In this document: positions 54,752 to 64,000 of the stretch, in pieces
Numbering within the stretch: the stretch's first letter is position 1
Layout: each line of letters begins with the position of its first letter
Origin: Neoalteromonas facilis
Lineage (GTDB): Bacteria; Pseudomonadota; Gammaproteobacteria; Enterobacterales; Alteromonadaceae
Assembly (NCBI RefSeq): GCF_002807665.1
Contig: NZ_PEAY01000001.1
Location: 496,001 to 560,000 of the forward strand
DNA length: 64,000 nt
Reading direction: 5' to 3'
Notes under the pieces: model-generated
The model's input: the letters and a program-made list of their open reading frames with translations, nothing else
The model's database searches: none
Told to the model about the DNA's origin: nothing
Position numbers and translations under genes: made by a program

Positions 54752-55513
54752 TTACGCCGGATTAGCAATATCAATAAACTGTACATCCAGTCCAAATTTC
54801 TCTGCAAGGTGCTCTCCCAGCGCCTTGGCACCATAGCGTTCTGTTGCGTGATGTCCCGCAGCAAAGAAGTGCACGTTCATTTCGCGAGCTGTGTGGATGG
54901 TTTTCTCAGACACTTCGCCACTGATGAACGCATCAATACCTTGCTCTGCTGCTGAATCAATATAACCTTGTCCGCCTCCAGTACACCAAGCAACTGTCTC
55001 GATGACAGCGTTCGCATCCCCTTCACTGAGGACTTTTGTGTCAATATTCTCTTCAATCCGTTGGACAAGTTCAGCATGAGTAATGGGATCTTTAAATCGC
55101 CCTCTTAATGCCACGCTAAAGGGATCGTGAGCATCTAAACCGACGCCTACATCAATGCCTAACTTTGCAGCCAATTGAGCGTTATTACCCACCTCAGGGT
55201 GCACATCTAATGGCAAATGGTAGGCGAATAGATTCAGATCATGACGCAGAATTTTCGCTAAGCGCTGCTTTTTCATGCCCTTTACGCATGGATCTTCCCC
55301 TTTCCAAAAATAACCATGGTGAACCAGAATTGCATCTGCATTGAGTTCGATAGCTTTATCAATAAGCGCTTGAGAGGCTGTCACCCCGGTCACAATCCGT
55401 TCGATATTAGGTTTACCTTCAACCTGCAGGCCATTCGGGCAATAGTCTCGAATTTTGGCAACATTTAAGTAGCTGTCCAGGTATTGCACCAAGGCATTTT
55501 GTGTAATCGACAT
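54752..55513 (-). CDS. Nif3-family dinuclear metal-centre protein (YbgI)
   Basis: A 253-residue YbgI/Nif3 protein, whose structure has a two-metal site in a toroidal hexamer but whose function is not settled. Metal-binding histidines are in ILVHHGYFWKG (about 61-71) and the pair in the AGHHATERYGAKALGEHL segment near residue 220. NGLQVEGKP near the start is also typical. AAAGG precedes the ATG, and it is divergent from the H1-like gene. CmoM follows after eight bases, so the two are probably cotranscribed. Confidence 0.9.
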   Translation of the reverse strand: MSITQNALVQYLDSYLNVAKIRDYCPNGLQVEGKPNIERIVTGVTASQALIDKAIELNADAILVHHGYFWKGEDPCVKGMKKQRLAKILRHDLNLFAYHLPLDVHPEVGNNAQLAAKLGIDVGVGLDAHDPFSVALRGRFKDPITHAELVQRIEENIDTKVLSEGDANAVIETVAWCTGGGQGYIDSAAEQGIDAFISGEVSEKTIHTAREMNVHFFAAGHHATERYGAKALGEHLAEKFGLDVQFIDIANPA

Positions 55514-55610
55514 GTAAAACCTTTGTAAATTAGACTTTGTTAGTAAATATCGGTATAAAACAGATGCTAGATTATCTTATTAATAACAACTAAAAGGAAA
55601 TCAATCCATC

Positions 55611-55955
55611 ATGGCAGCGTTAGATAAAGATAAAGTTATCGAAAAGTTTACCCTTGCCTACACGAAGCAAAATGGTAAAGCGCCAGCGATCGAAGCAAAA
55701 GGCGGATGGTTCAGTGTAGATGGCGGAAAGAATATGCGTCTTGCTCAGTTAAATGAACTGGCCGACTCTATGGGTGGCGAAGCACCTGCTAAGGCAGAAA
55801 AACCGGCTAAAGCAGCCAGCGAAAAAAAGCCTGCGGCCAAAAAGCCCGCTGCGAAGAAAGCCGCGAAAAAAGCAAGCAAAGGTGCATTCTCAGTCAAAGC
55901 TCATTGGAATGATCAATTAAAAGCGAATGACCCAAGCGCTATTCTACCGCGCTAG
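55611..55955 (+). CDS. histone-H1-like basic protein with small N-terminal domain
   Basis: A 114-residue protein in two parts. Residues 1-50 form a compact domain (KAPAIEAKGGWFSVDGG and LAQLNELADSMGG). Residues 56-90 are a Lys/Ala/Pro-rich H1-like stretch with repeated AKP and AAKK units (EKKPAAKKPAAKKAAKKASK, 70-89). The end, AFSVKAHWNDQLKANDPSAILPR, is ordered again. Basic tails of this kind in AlgP or HctB bind DNA or RNA. I infer nucleic-acid binding. AAAGGAAAT precedes the ATG, and it is a single gene followed by a hairpin. Confidence 0.75.
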   Translation: MAALDKDKVIEKFTLAYTKQNGKAPAIEAKGGWFSVDGGKNMRLAQLNELADSMGGEAPAKAEKPAKAASEKKPAAKKPAAKKAAKKASKGAFSVKAHWNDQLKANDPSAILPR

Positions 55956-55966
55956 TAAATGCTTTA

Positions 55967-55991
55967 GGCTAAGCGAACAACTCGCTTAGCC
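55967..55991. terminator. perfect hairpin between converging genes
   Basis: GGCTAAGCGA (55967-55976), a five-base loop and TCGCTTAGCC (55982-55991) form a perfect 10-base stem between the H1-like gene and the thioesterase, which converge. The flanks are only mildly T/A-rich, so as a terminator it is plausible on both strands but not textbook. Confidence 0.7.
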
Positions 55992-56020
55992 AATCATTTA
56001 ATCCACTTCACGTTAACGTT

Positions 56021-56455
56021 TCACAAGCCAGCCATATTGACTGGACCATGCACTTTTTTCTGTGACAATGCGGCTCGCATCCAATCAGGTACATTACACT
56101 TTGTTGTTGCTGTTGAATCCATAAAAACATAGACAACGCGCGCGGTTGCAATAGGTGTACTATCCTCATGGCGCATCATTGAACACATCAAGGTAAAAGA
56201 CGAATTTCCAATATGCTCACATTGCATTGATAAAAGCAGCACATCGTCAAACTGGGCAGAAGAGTGCCAATCGATATTCAGGTTGACGACTTGCGTTGCA
56301 AACCCCTGCGCCTCAAGCTTGTCATAACCACCACACAGTCCACGCAGATACTCGGTACTCGCCACATCTACGTAATCCGCATAGCGGGCATTAAAAACCA
56401 CATTTTGCGGATCACAATCAGCAAACCTAACCCTCAGCAACACATCAGCTTGCAT
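56021..56455 (-). CDS. hotdog-fold acyl-CoA thioesterase (4HBT-type)
   Basis: A 144-residue single-domain hotdog thioesterase. The catalytic aspartate is in FADCDPQNVVFNARYADYVD (about 11-30), the classic 4-hydroxybenzoyl-CoA thioesterase / YbgC helix start. The core strands VVNLNIDWHSSAQFDDVLLL and ATARVVYVFMD follow. The acyl substrate is unknown. It lies eight bases downstream of yaiL on the same strand, itself downstream of topA's opposite end, so it may be cotranscribed with yaiL. Confidence 0.85.
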   Translation of the reverse strand: MQADVLLRVRFADCDPQNVVFNARYADYVDVASTEYLRGLCGGYDKLEAQGFATQVVNLNIDWHSSAQFDDVLLLSMQCEHIGNSSFTLMCSMMRHEDSTPIATARVVYVFMDSTATTKCNVPDWMRAALSQKKVHGPVNMAGL

Positions 56456-56463
56456 GCTCTGAG

Positions 56464-57009
56464 CTACCAGGTCAAATCGTCAGGAATTTCAAAATCAGCG
56501 TACCAATTATCAGATTCTTCGCTACTGGCTGACGTTTCTTCGGCTGAAAGATCCGCTATATAGACAACGGTTTCTGGACTCCGCTCTGCGATTTTGTCAG
56601 CCACTTTAATCGGTACCAATTCGTATTCATCTTCCAATTGAACCACTGCTAATCTGGCTTTTAATACACCTTTGTGGAGCGCATCCGTAACATAAAGCCG
56701 CTTGATTTTATTATCGTGGGTAAAGTTGAGTACAACTTCACCTCCAGCTCGTGGCTGCTTATTTAAGTTTATTAGCTGTTTAACCTGAGCCGCTATAGAG
56801 CGCTCTTGCTTAACTTTATTTTGCGCGTCGTTTAACGCCTTATCTTTTGCTTTTTTTGCTTCAAGCGATGCCTGTGCTGCTGCTTTGGCCTCATTATCCA
56901 GCGGTTGTTTCTGCTTTTGCTTTTTGCGCTTATCAGCTCTGGCTTGCTTTGCCTTTTGCTTATCTGCGACACCGGCTTTTAGCAACTGTTCTTGTAGCGA
57001 CAATGCCAT
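56464..57009 (-). CDS. yaiL: DUF2058 nucleoprotein-like protein YaiL
   Basis: A 181-residue protein of the YaiL/DUF2058 family, thought to associate with RNA or polynucleotides. The N-terminal 80 residues are a strongly basic helix (SLQEQLLKAGVADKQKAKQ, then KKQKQKQ). The C-terminal half is a small ordered domain with FTHDNKIKRLYVT and IVKVAD-like elements and an acidic end (SSEESDNWYADFEIPDDLTW). It follows topA by 18 bases and precedes the thioesterase by eight, so the three may share a transcript. Confidence 0.88.
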   Translation of the reverse strand: MALSLQEQLLKAGVADKQKAKQARADKRKKQKQKQPLDNEAKAAAQASLEAKKAKDKALNDAQNKVKQERSIAAQVKQLINLNKQPRAGGEVVLNFTHDNKIKRLYVTDALHKGVLKARLAVVQLEDEYELVPIKVADKIAERSPETVVYIADLSAEETSASSEESDNWYADFEIPDDLTW

Positions 57010-57027
57010 AATATTTTATAACCTGTA

Positions 57028-59658
57028 TTATTTCTTACGCTTATCGTCAACCTTCCACTGCCCATCAGTGTACCAAGCGGACCAGCCCGTGGCCTTACCC
57101 TCAGCATTTTCTGACATCACATATTGTTGCTTCGTTTTGCGGCTGTACCTTACGACCGCCAAGTTTCCATCTGGATCTTGTGCGGGTGCATCGGCCAAAT
57201 AATAAAACTTAGGCGATAAGCGATCGCGAAAACGTGCTAACTCTTCAACTTTAGGCGCTCGCGTTTCTCTTGATTTAGGGAAATTATGCGCCGCAAGGAA
57301 TATACCTGACGCCCCATCCCTCAAGACAAAGTGAGCATCACTGTTTTGGCAAGGCAATTCAGGCAAATCTACAGGATCTTCTTTAGGTGGCGCTGGCTCA
57401 CCGTTGCGCAATAATTTCCGCGTGTTTTTACATGCGTCATTGGTACACCCGAAGTATTTACCAAAGCGACCATTTTTGAGCTCCATGTCAGACCCACACT
57501 TATCGCATTCGATAATGGGACCATCATAACCCTTAAGCTTAAACGTACCGGCTTCAACATACGTGCCCGGACAAGTCGGCGTATTACCGCATACATGAAG
57601 TTTGCGTTTTTCATCAACGAGATAACTGTCCATCGCGGTTCCACAAACATCACATCGACGTTTTGAACGCAGCGCTTCGGTTTCTAATTCTTCTTCATCG
57701 TCTACTTTGATGACTTCGTCACCCGGCGTCAGGTTCATTGTGTTAGTACAACGTTCTTTCGGCGGTAAGTTATAGCCCGAGCAACCTAAGAAAACACCTG
57801 TACTTGCAGTCCGTATATTCATTTTACGACCACACGAAGTACAATCAATATTGGTTGGAACTGCCTGATTGGGACGCATTCCACCATCATCAGGATCTTT
57901 TTCGGCTTGCAACAGTTTCTGGTAGAAATCTTTATAGAACTCGTCTAACACTGACTTCCAGTTTTTCTTACCCTCAGCGATATCATCAAGGCGCTGTTCC
58001 ATATTGGCAGTGAAATCATAACCAATCAGATCATCAAAGTTTTCCATCAACCGGTCATTCACTATCTCGCCCATTTTTTCAGCGTAAAAGCGTTTATTCT
58101 CTAGGCGAACATAACCACGATCTTGGATAGTAGAAATAATGCTGGCATAAGTAGACGGTCTGCCTATACCGCGTTTTTCAAGCTCTTTAACCAATGAAGC
58201 TTCGTTAAAGCGGGCAACCGGTTTGGTGAAATGCTGTTTAGGATCCAATGCTTGCAAGTTCAGCTTATCGCCAACTTTAACATCGGGGAGCGTTAATTCT
58301 TCGTCTCCTTTCTTGCGGATCTGCTGTTGGACCTTGGTCCAACCGTCAAATTTCAATACTCGACCTTTCGCAGTCAATTCAAAATCGCCGGCTTTGACGC
58401 GGATAGTTGTCGCATCATATTTCGCAGGGGGCATCTGACATGCCACAAATTGGCGCCAAATCAACTCGTACAGCCTCTGAGCGTCACGTTCCATGTCACC
58501 CAATGCACTTGCCTTAATAGCAACATTTGAAGGCCTTATCGCTTCGTGAGCTTCTTGCGCACCTTCTTTGCTTCCGTATGAGTTAGGTTTTTCAGGTAAA
58601 TAGGCTGAGCCAAAGTTTTCTGCAATATAATCGCGACAGCTCGCAACCGCTTCTTGACTCAAATTAGTTGAATCAGTTCTCATGTATGTGATGTGGCCCG
58701 CCTCATACAGGCGCTGCGCCATCATCATAGTCTTTTTAACGCCAAACCCTAAGCGTGTACTAGCGGCTTGTTGCAATGTAGACGTTATAAAAGGGGCACT
58801 CGGTCTGCTTGATGTCGGTTTTGATTCACGTTGTAATACCTCGTAATCTGACGAAGTTAACAACGCGACCGCTTTATCCGTCTCGGCCTTATTTTTAGGC
58901 TTGAATGTATCACCATTTTGTTTTGCAACCAGCATGCGTAAATCGGTTGCTCCCGATTTAAGATCAGCATGTACATCCCAAAACTCTTCAGGAACAAACG
59001 CCTTAATTTCGCGCTCTCGCTCAACCACTAGTCGAACAGCAACTGATTGCACACGACCCGCAGACAAGCCTCTGGCTATTTTCTTCCACAGTAACGGCGA
59101 TACCATAAAGCCAACAACGCGATCAAGAAAGCGTCGGGCTTGCTGTGCGTTCACTCTCGCAGTATTTACGTCACCAGGGTGCTCAAACGCTTCTTGAATA
59201 GCATTTTTGGTGATTTCGTTAAACACTACGCGTTTATATTCTTTGTCTTTAGTGCCAAGTAACTCTTGAAGGTGCCATGCAATCGCCTCCCCCTCTCTAT
59301 CCAAATCCGTTGCGAGATAGATAGTGTCAGCGGTTTTGGCTAACTTTTTCAGTTCATTGACAACTTTTTCTTTGCCTTGAAGTACTTGATAGTGAGCGCG
59401 CCAATTATCTTCAGGATCAACACCCATACGATCAACTAACTTCAAGTATTCATGTTTGCGTAGGTAAGTTTGCTGTTCTTTTTCCGATAATTGCTTAAGT
59501 TCTTTTGCCGGTTTTTTCGGCTCTACTTTACCTAACGCTTTCGTTGGGAGGTCGCGAACATGGCCGACGCTAGATTTTACAATAAAATCTTTCCCTAAAT
59601 ATTTATTTATTGTTTTCGCCTTGGCAGGAGACTCCACAATAACCAGTGATTTCGACAT
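57028..59658 (-). CDS. topA: DNA topoisomerase I
   Basis: TopA relaxes negative supercoils by a transient single-strand break. The 876-residue enzyme has the N-terminal TOPRIM domain ([18 protein letters not shown] and DLDREGEAI near residue 118), the active-site tyrosine in [14 protein letters not shown] (about 319), and a C-terminal tail with several four-cysteine zinc ribbons: [26 protein letters not shown] with their partner cysteines. All domains are present and the length is normal (E. coli 865). The ribosome site is weak. It is divergent from astB and heads topA, yaiL, thioesterase. Confidence 0.95.
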   Translation of the reverse strand: MSKSLVIVESPAKAKTINKYLGKDFIVKSSVGHVRDLPTKALGKVEPKKPAKELKQLSEKEQQTYLRKHEYLKLVDRMGVDPEDNWRAHYQVLQGKEKVVNELKKLAKTADTIYLATDLDREGEAIAWHLQELLGTKDKEYKRVVFNEITKNAIQEAFEHPGDVNTARVNAQQARRFLDRVVGFMVSPLLWKKIARGLSAGRVQSVAVRLVVEREREIKAFVPEEFWDVHADLKSGATDLRMLVAKQNGDTFKPKNKAETDKAVALLTSSDYEVLQRESKPTSSRPSAPFITSTLQQAASTRLGFGVKKTMMMAQRLYEAGHITYMRTDSTNLSQEAVASCRDYIAENFGSAYLPEKPNSYGSKEGAQEAHEAIRPSNVAIKASALGDMERDAQRLYELIWRQFVACQMPPAKYDATTIRVKAGDFELTAKGRVLKFDGWTKVQQQIRKKGDEELTLPDVKVGDKLNLQALDPKQHFTKPVARFNEASLVKELEKRGIGRPSTYASIISTIQDRGYVRLENKRFYAEKMGEIVNDRLMENFDDLIGYDFTANMEQRLDDIAEGKKNWKSVLDEFYKDFYQKLLQAEKDPDDGGMRPNQAVPTNIDCTSCGRKMNIRTASTGVFLGCSGYNLPPKERCTNTMNLTPGDEVIKVDDEEELETEALRSKRRCDVCGTAMDSYLVDEKRKLHVCGNTPTCPGTYVEAGTFKLKGYDGPIIECDKCGSDMELKNGRFGKYFGCTNDACKNTRKLLRNGEPAPPKEDPVDLPELPCQNSDAHFVLRDGASGIFLAAHNFPKSRETRAPKVEELARFRDRLSPKFYYLADAPAQDPDGNLAVVRYSRKTKQQYVMSENAEGKATGWSAWYTDGQWKVDDKRKK

Positions 59659-59918
59659 TAAATTAAATTAAACCTATGATTTTAAATGGTTTTTAACAAC
59701 ATTCTCGCAACTAACACCACTGTCGCGGTACTTTTTTCTTTTTTAACATATATCGGCAAAGTGAATAGAAAACAAGTTCTTCTTCATACTTACGCACAAT
59801 TGGTGGTTTTTACATCAATTCAACTGTTCACTTTTTAACCATCTCGATTGGCAGCCCCCTTTAAATGCGTATAATGCGTTGCACCTCCAATAATAATAGA
59901 GCAGGAAAAACTGAGTAT

Positions 59919-61259
59919 ATGCAGCATTTTGAAGTGAATTTTGATGGCCTTGTAGGACCAACACACAACTATGCAGGCTTGTCATATGGCAACGTTGCAT
60001 CATTGAATAATGCGAATGCAACGAGTAGCCCCAAACAGGCCGCTAAACAGGGTTTGCAAAAAATGAAAGCACTCTCTGATTTGGGTATGGTTCAGGGCAT
60101 GCTAGCGCCTCAAGAACGTCCAGACATATATGCATTACGCCGACTAGGTTTCACCGGCAGTGATGAACGCGTATTAAAGGATGCATATGAGCAAGCGCCT
60201 CAGATTTTTCTTGCTTGTTGTTCAGCATCTAGTATGTGGACAGCAAATGCTGCGACCGTCTCACCCAGCGCAGACACGGCAGATGGCCGAGTGCATTTCA
60301 CGCCGGCTAACCTAACCAACAAGTTTCACCGTAGTTTGGAACCACAGGTAACGGGCAATATTTTGAAAGCGATTTTCGCGAACGAAAAGTATTTTGCTCA
60401 CCATAAGCATTTGCCAGACAATGAGCATTTTGGCGATGAAGGTGCAGCAAACCACACTCGGTTATGCAACGAATATGGGTTTTCTGGCGTTGAGCTATTT
60501 GTGTATGGTCGCTATGCGTTTGATACAAGTAAACCCGCGCCCGTTAAGTACCCCGCTCGCCACACATATGAAGCGTGTCAGGCAGTGGCTCGCCTCCATG
60601 GATTAAGTGATGACAGTGTCGTGTACATCCAACAAAACCCTGATGTAATCGATCAGGGTGTATTCCATAATGATGTTATCTCTGTAGGAAATCAGAATGT
60701 ATTGTTCTATCACGAGCAAGCTTTCCTCGATACCGACAAGAAGCTAGCTGAGATCCAACGTAAGTTTGGCGACAGTCCAGTACACTTTATTAAAGTTCCG
60801 ACCGCTGAAGTCAGCGTCGCGGACGCTGTTAAGACCTATCTATTTAACACGCAAATTATTACGTTGCCCAACAATGAAATGGCGATTATTGCCCCCACCG
60901 AATGTGAAGAAAGTGCAGCGGTGAAGCAGTATTTAGACAAGCTGGTCACATTGGGCACACCTATTAAGCAGGTTAAATACTTCGACGTTAAGCAAAGTAT
61001 GCAAAATGGCGGTGGCCCTGCGTGTTTGCGGTTACGCGTAGCCATGAATGACGTAGAACTTGCTGCTGTGAATCCAAACGCACTAATGAACGACAATCAG
61101 TTTGCGCGTTTAAATCAGTGGGTCGATAAGCATTACCGTGATGAACTGTCGGTAAAAGATTTATGTGACCCACAGCTTCTGATTGAGTCACGCACAGCGC
61201 TTGATGAATTAACTCAAATCATGAAATTGGGTTCAGTGTACCCATTCCAAAAAGACTAA
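59919..61259 (+). CDS. astB: N-succinylarginine dihydrolase
   Basis: AstB splits N2-succinylarginine to succinylornithine, ammonia and CO2 in the AST arginine-degradation pathway. The 446-residue protein starts at 59919 ([20 protein letters not shown]), the family's N-terminus; the frame upstream has no match. The conserved [15 protein letters not shown] (10-24), [13 protein letters not shown] (about 172-184) and the catalytic cysteine in [12 protein letters not shown] (about 367) are visible. In enterobacteria it lies in astCADBE; here it is alone, divergent from topA and followed by a strong terminator. Confidence 0.94.
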   Translation: MQHFEVNFDGLVGPTHNYAGLSYGNVASLNNANATSSPKQAAKQGLQKMKALSDLGMVQGMLAPQERPDIYALRRLGFTGSDERVLKDAYEQAPQIFLACCSASSMWTANAATVSPSADTADGRVHFTPANLTNKFHRSLEPQVTGNILKAIFANEKYFAHHKHLPDNEHFGDEGAANHTRLCNEYGFSGVELFVYGRYAFDTSKPAPVKYPARHTYEACQAVARLHGLSDDSVVYIQQNPDVIDQGVFHNDVISVGNQNVLFYHEQAFLDTDKKLAEIQRKFGDSPVHFIKVPTAEVSVADAVKTYLFNTQIITLPNNEMAIIAPTECEESAAVKQYLDKLVTLGTPIKQVKYFDVKQSMQNGGGPACLRLRVAMNDVELAAVNPNALMNDNQFARLNQWVDKHYRDELSVKDLCDPQLLIESRTALDELTQIMKLGSVYPFQKD

Positions 61260-61263
61260 ATCC

Positions 61264-61297
61264 AAAGCCCCCGGAGTTCGTTTCACCGGGGGCTTTT
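61264..61297 (+). terminator. rho-independent terminator of astB
   Basis: AAAGCCCCCGG (61264-61274) pairs perfectly with CCGGGGGCTTT (61286-61296) across an 11-base loop, followed by T. It starts five bases after the astB stop codon. Confidence 0.92.
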
Positions 61298-61545
61298 ACT
61301 TTGCTCCAAAGTTCACTTGCCCATTGGCTAAAACACTTAATCTTATTCATCGATACTCTAACCACAAACATAACGTAAGTACTCTATCTAATATCGTTTA
61401 AATATCGGTTAAAACCTGCTTGTAACGTTGCAAAAATTTGATTCAACGAGACATAGTTGTGAGCGTTTAGCATTTAAGATTTTCACCTTGAATCAATCTA
61501 CAAAATATAAGACGGTGTTTAAAACCTAGAAAGGTAAGAACCCAT
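61298..61545. other. intergenic region between two convergent genes, no gene seen
   Basis: The gap between astB and the Ig-repeat lipoprotein is about 320 bases in all. Apart from the terminators at its two ends I see no open frame, RNA or repeat in it. Confidence 0.5.
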
Positions 61546-61572
61546 AAAAAAAGCCGCTCATTTGAGCGGCTT
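61546..61572 (-). terminator. rho-independent terminator of the Ig-repeat lipoprotein
   Basis: Read on the minus strand, AAGCCGCTCA, a two-base loop and TGAGCGGCTT are followed by a run of T (the A run at 61546-61552 on the plus strand). It begins seven bases after the stop codon at 61579. Confidence 0.9.
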
Positions 61573-61578
61573 CGGATA

Positions 61579-63762
61579 TTAATCAGTTGTTGAACAATCT
61601 GGTAGCACGCCAAACGGGTTTGGCGGTGGTGGTGACGCTTCAACGTTCACGTCACTTGCAGCCACTGGCAATGTGAGTTGTAAGCTGTCTGTTGCTTCAC
61701 TACCTGACGAATTACCGAACGCCGACACCAATACATCAGTCCATGGCGCATATTGCTTCGGATAACGCAATTCGATTGTGGCCTGACCGTTTGTGTCAGT
61801 CGAGTTATCGCCATCTTGGAACGCAACCGTACCGATAATACCTGGGGTTAACTCACCGTCGCCGTTGTTATCTTCTCCGGCATCTAGGAAGCCATTCGCA
61901 TCAATATCTTCATTCGGACAGAAAATAGTACGAACTGGATACCACACGCGTAGATCTGGATCCCATTCCCAGTAGCCCTTGTAATAACCACCACCCTGCG
62001 AGAACTTCACTGGCGTTGAAGATACCGTCAAATCAACATTTGCTACTGCCTGACCAACAGAGTCGGATACGAACACTGCAATTTCTTTCATATATGAAGC
62101 TGAGTCAGGAATATTAATATCCTTACCCGTACCAATTGATAGGTCAAACGCTCGCTCACCAACCGTCAACGTTGTAAAGTTTGTTACCGCTGGGTTATCA
62201 GATACTGTTGCATGAACAATAACAGCATCTTCACTGCTGGTTGCATTACTGGTGTATACGGTCGATGCAATACCGTTGCTATCCGTTGTAGCGGTGCTCG
62301 GCTCGATGCTACCACCACTGATATCGTCAAGGCGGAACTCAAGTAGTTTACCTTTCACCAAGTTACCAGACCCATCACGTACGATTGCAGTAATAGTACT
62401 CTTCTTGCCTTCTGGACCAATTAGATCCGGTGATGCATCAACGTAGATTGTTTGTGCATCTGTCGCGATAAACTCAACCGAACCACGTGCAGTCACTTCA
62501 TTGCCACCGCCATCAACACCTAAGGCTGAGAGTGATGAAACACCTGCATCAGTTGAGCTAATGCTAAATGAAGCAACACCGTTCGAATCCGTTTGCTGAG
62601 CATTGGTGTTTAATGTGCCGCGAGACGCCGTTAGCGAGACAGTACCACCCACTAGCGGAGTGCCATCTTTATACCAACGAATACGAATCGTCGCATTTTC
62701 ACCTAACTCAACATCTTCTGTCGGTAACGTTGAGAAACTAAAATCATCCTCTTGCACCACTATATCAATACTGGTTTCAGTGTTTAGCGCCGATGCAACA
62801 ATGGTATCCGTGCCTGATACCGATGAGCTGTAATTAACCGTTACCTGACCATTTTCATTGGTTGACGGAGACGTATTGTCTAACGTGCCAAATTGAGCAC
62901 TCAATTGAACAGTTTGATTAGGGATACCTGTACCATCAGAATCGGCAACAATGATCGTGACTGGTGAGCTATCATCGATAATCACGCTTGATGGTGCATT
63001 CAAGTTTATTTCAGTTCCTACGACTTCTACGTCTACCGTATTAGTCAAGTTGCTGGTTGAAGCTGTTGCCGTAATCGTACGTAGTGCTTTATTAGACGTA
63101 GAAAGTAATGCCCGCGCGGTACCATCAGCTTGTGTGACAGCATTTACAATTTGCAGTGACGCATCTTGGTTTGCAGAGAAATCTACTTGAATACCTTCCA
63201 TTAAAATATTTTGCTCATTCTTAACTAACGCAATCAGCTCGACTTGATCCGAGCCACTCGACGCGAGTTGAATAGACGATGCAAAGAATTCTAATGAAGT
63301 CGGCAATTCTCCGACGATAACTGAACCTGATGATTTAAACCCGACTGATGCGGTTTCAGCAGTGCCAGCGTTCGCCAATACTAAACCGTCACCTGAATCT
63401 TCACCGACCAGAATGTCGATGGTAGCGACGCCATCACTTCCTGTTAACGCCGTTCCTGTGTCATTACCAAATTCAGCTAAACCATCGATGCTGAAAGAAA
63501 ATGTCACCAGTTCGTCGTTCACCGGATCGCCATCTTGGGTAACGGTGGCGACAATAGTCAGCGGTGCGCCTGATGCTAATTCATTTTGCGGTTGACCATC
63601 ACTATCTACTATTTGCAGTGATATGGCCATGACCGATGCTGTAGGGGGATCTGGTTCTATAGTTCCTTCTCGGGAGATTTCTCCCCCGCCGCCACATGCC
63701 GCAAGTAACAGGCTGAGCATCATAAAGATTATTTTAGGTATTGATGATAGCTTTACATTCAT
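61579..63762 (-). CDS. outer-surface lipoprotein with Big-1/Ig-like repeats
   Basis: A 727-residue lipoprotein. The signal ends in LLAAC followed by GGGG, so C22 is lipidated and a glycine spacer follows. From about residue 45 to 560 there are roughly five bacterial Ig-like (Big-1, invasin-type) domains, each with the phrase D-x-x-G-x-A/V-x(3)-S (TGSDGVATIDI, TQADGTARALLS, TDSNGVASFSI, TDSNGIASTVY, TNENGQVTVNY). Near 640-660 lies DIDANGFLDAGEDNNGDGELTPG, two Ca2+-loop-like DxNxDG segments. It probably binds other cells or matrix. It has its own promoter and terminator. Confidence 0.85.
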   Translation of the reverse strand: MNVKLSSIPKIIFMMLSLLLAACGGGGEISREGTIEPDPPTASVMAISLQIVDSDGQPQNELASGAPLTIVATVTQDGDPVNDELVTFSFSIDGLAEFGNDTGTALTGSDGVATIDILVGEDSGDGLVLANAGTAETASVGFKSSGSVIVGELPTSLEFFASSIQLASSGSDQVELIALVKNEQNILMEGIQVDFSANQDASLQIVNAVTQADGTARALLSTSNKALRTITATASTSNLTNTVDVEVVGTEINLNAPSSVIIDDSSPVTIIVADSDGTGIPNQTVQLSAQFGTLDNTSPSTNENGQVTVNYSSSVSGTDTIVASALNTETSIDIVVQEDDFSFSTLPTEDVELGENATIRIRWYKDGTPLVGGTVSLTASRGTLNTNAQQTDSNGVASFSISSTDAGVSSLSALGVDGGGNEVTARGSVEFIATDAQTIYVDASPDLIGPEGKKSTITAIVRDGSGNLVKGKLLEFRLDDISGGSIEPSTATTDSNGIASTVYTSNATSSEDAVIVHATVSDNPAVTNFTTLTVGERAFDLSIGTGKDINIPDSASYMKEIAVFVSDSVGQAVANVDLTVSSTPVKFSQGGGYYKGYWEWDPDLRVWYPVRTIFCPNEDIDANGFLDAGEDNNGDGELTPGIIGTVAFQDGDNSTDTNGQATIELRYPKQYAPWTDVLVSAFGNSSGSEATDSLQLTLPVAASDVNVEASPPPPNPFGVLPDCSTTD

Positions 63763-63880
63763 TGGTTTTCCCCGCTATGGTTTCCATCCACTGACCACAG
63801 TTTGGTGTCTAAAAAGGTTCAGGTTAATCGGCAAACTTGTTAGGCTATCAACTACAACAACAATAACACTCGGAAATTGC

Positions 63881-64000
63881 ATGTCTGAAGCTCCTACTAC
63901 TAAATATAGCCTAACTGCACGAATTTTTATCGGCATGATTGCCGGAATCGTTATCGGCAGTTTGCTTCAACTTCTCGCTGATGATAGCGGAGATTTACTC
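63881..64000 (+). CDS. dicarboxylate/amino-acid:cation symporter, 3' end missing
   Basis: The first 40 codons of a membrane carrier, cut by the window end. It starts MSEAPTTKYSLTARIFIGMI and continues AGIVIGSLLQLL, the hydrophilic start and first helix of DAACS (GltP/DctA-like) sodium or proton symporters for glutamate, aspartate or C4-dicarboxylates. It is divergent from the Ig-repeat lipoprotein with a 118-base spacer. With so little sequence the substrate cannot be told. Confidence 0.7.
   Translation, partial: MSEAPTTKYSLTARIFIGMIAGIVIGSLLQLLADDSGDLL

Overview
The window reads as a chromosomal stretch of a marine, heterotrophic gammaproteobacterium, most likely in or near the Alteromonadales. 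This is inferred from protein resemblance and gene order, not from a marker gene. Supporting signs are the yejK / yejL-lapC(yejM) neighbourhood, a VC2046/SO_2500-type protein, CysK, CysB, RluF, CmoM, YaiL(DUF2058) and FolM of enterobacterial/Shewanella type, a complete valine-degradation operon (mmsA, acyl-CoA dehydrogenase, 3-hydroxyisobutyryl-CoA hydrolase, mmsB), and VieB-like receiver-TPR proteins. I see no rRNA, tRNA, insertion sequence, integrase, phage gene or CRISPR array. Coding density is high and gene ends are tightly packed, with many 1-16 base overlaps.

Layout. 1-5.1 kb: end of a MATE exporter, rluF, a rhomboid protease with a histidine-rich tail, and a MoxR ATPase/CoxE-type VWA pair. 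5.2-8.1 kb: cysK, a small lipoprotein and a stand-alone soluble HMG-CoA reductase. 8.1-12.8 kb (minus): class I fumarase, rmuC, a UbiA-type prenyltransferase and an overlapping SRAP protein. 12.9-17.4 kb: pabB-nudL, sdaA, cysB. 17.5-19.1 kb: a sensorless histidine kinase and a membrane-anchored protein of unknown role. 19.1-21.4 kb: a LysR regulator divergent from scoAB. 21.7-24.3 kb: two exported proteins of unknown role and a 487-base empty gap. 24.3-32.7 kb: DEAD-box helicase, a tiny EF-hand protein, trhO, a receiver-TPR protein with a small lipoprotein, an EamA exporter with a DUF6279 lipoprotein, and pfkA. 32.7-35.9 kb (minus): a LytS/LytTR two-component pair, an Mpo1-like membrane protein and a PilZ protein. 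36-43.2 kb: M61 peptidase, M23 peptidase overlapping a 6-pyruvoyl-tetrahydropterin-synthase-like gene, yejK, yejL, a shortened lapC, gmhB. 43.2-48 kb: valine catabolism operon. 48.2-55.5 kb: a second receiver-TPR protein, a beta-hydroxyacid dehydrogenase, glutathione peroxidase, ldhA, folM, a periplasmic cyclophilin, cmoM and a Nif3/YbgI protein. 55.6-64 kb: a histone-H1-like protein, a thioesterase, yaiL, topA, astB, a large Ig-repeat lipoprotein, and the first 40 codons of a dicarboxylate/cation symporter.

Most of the window is ordinary core metabolism: sulfur (cysK, cysB), serine, arginine and valine breakdown, ketone-body CoA transfer, folate/pterin (pabB, folM, PTPS-like), tRNA modification (trhO, cmoM), and envelope upkeep (lapC, gmhB, M23). 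No complete unknown system stands out. The best candidates for something under-described are the two receiver-TPR paralogues (27.8 and 48.2 kb) together with the sensorless kinase at 17.5 kb, the His-tailed rhomboid, the reduced LapC, the HLDW-type M23 peptidase overlapping the PTPS-like gene, and the H1-like basic protein. All starts, domains and motifs were judged by eye from the sequence; no database search was run.
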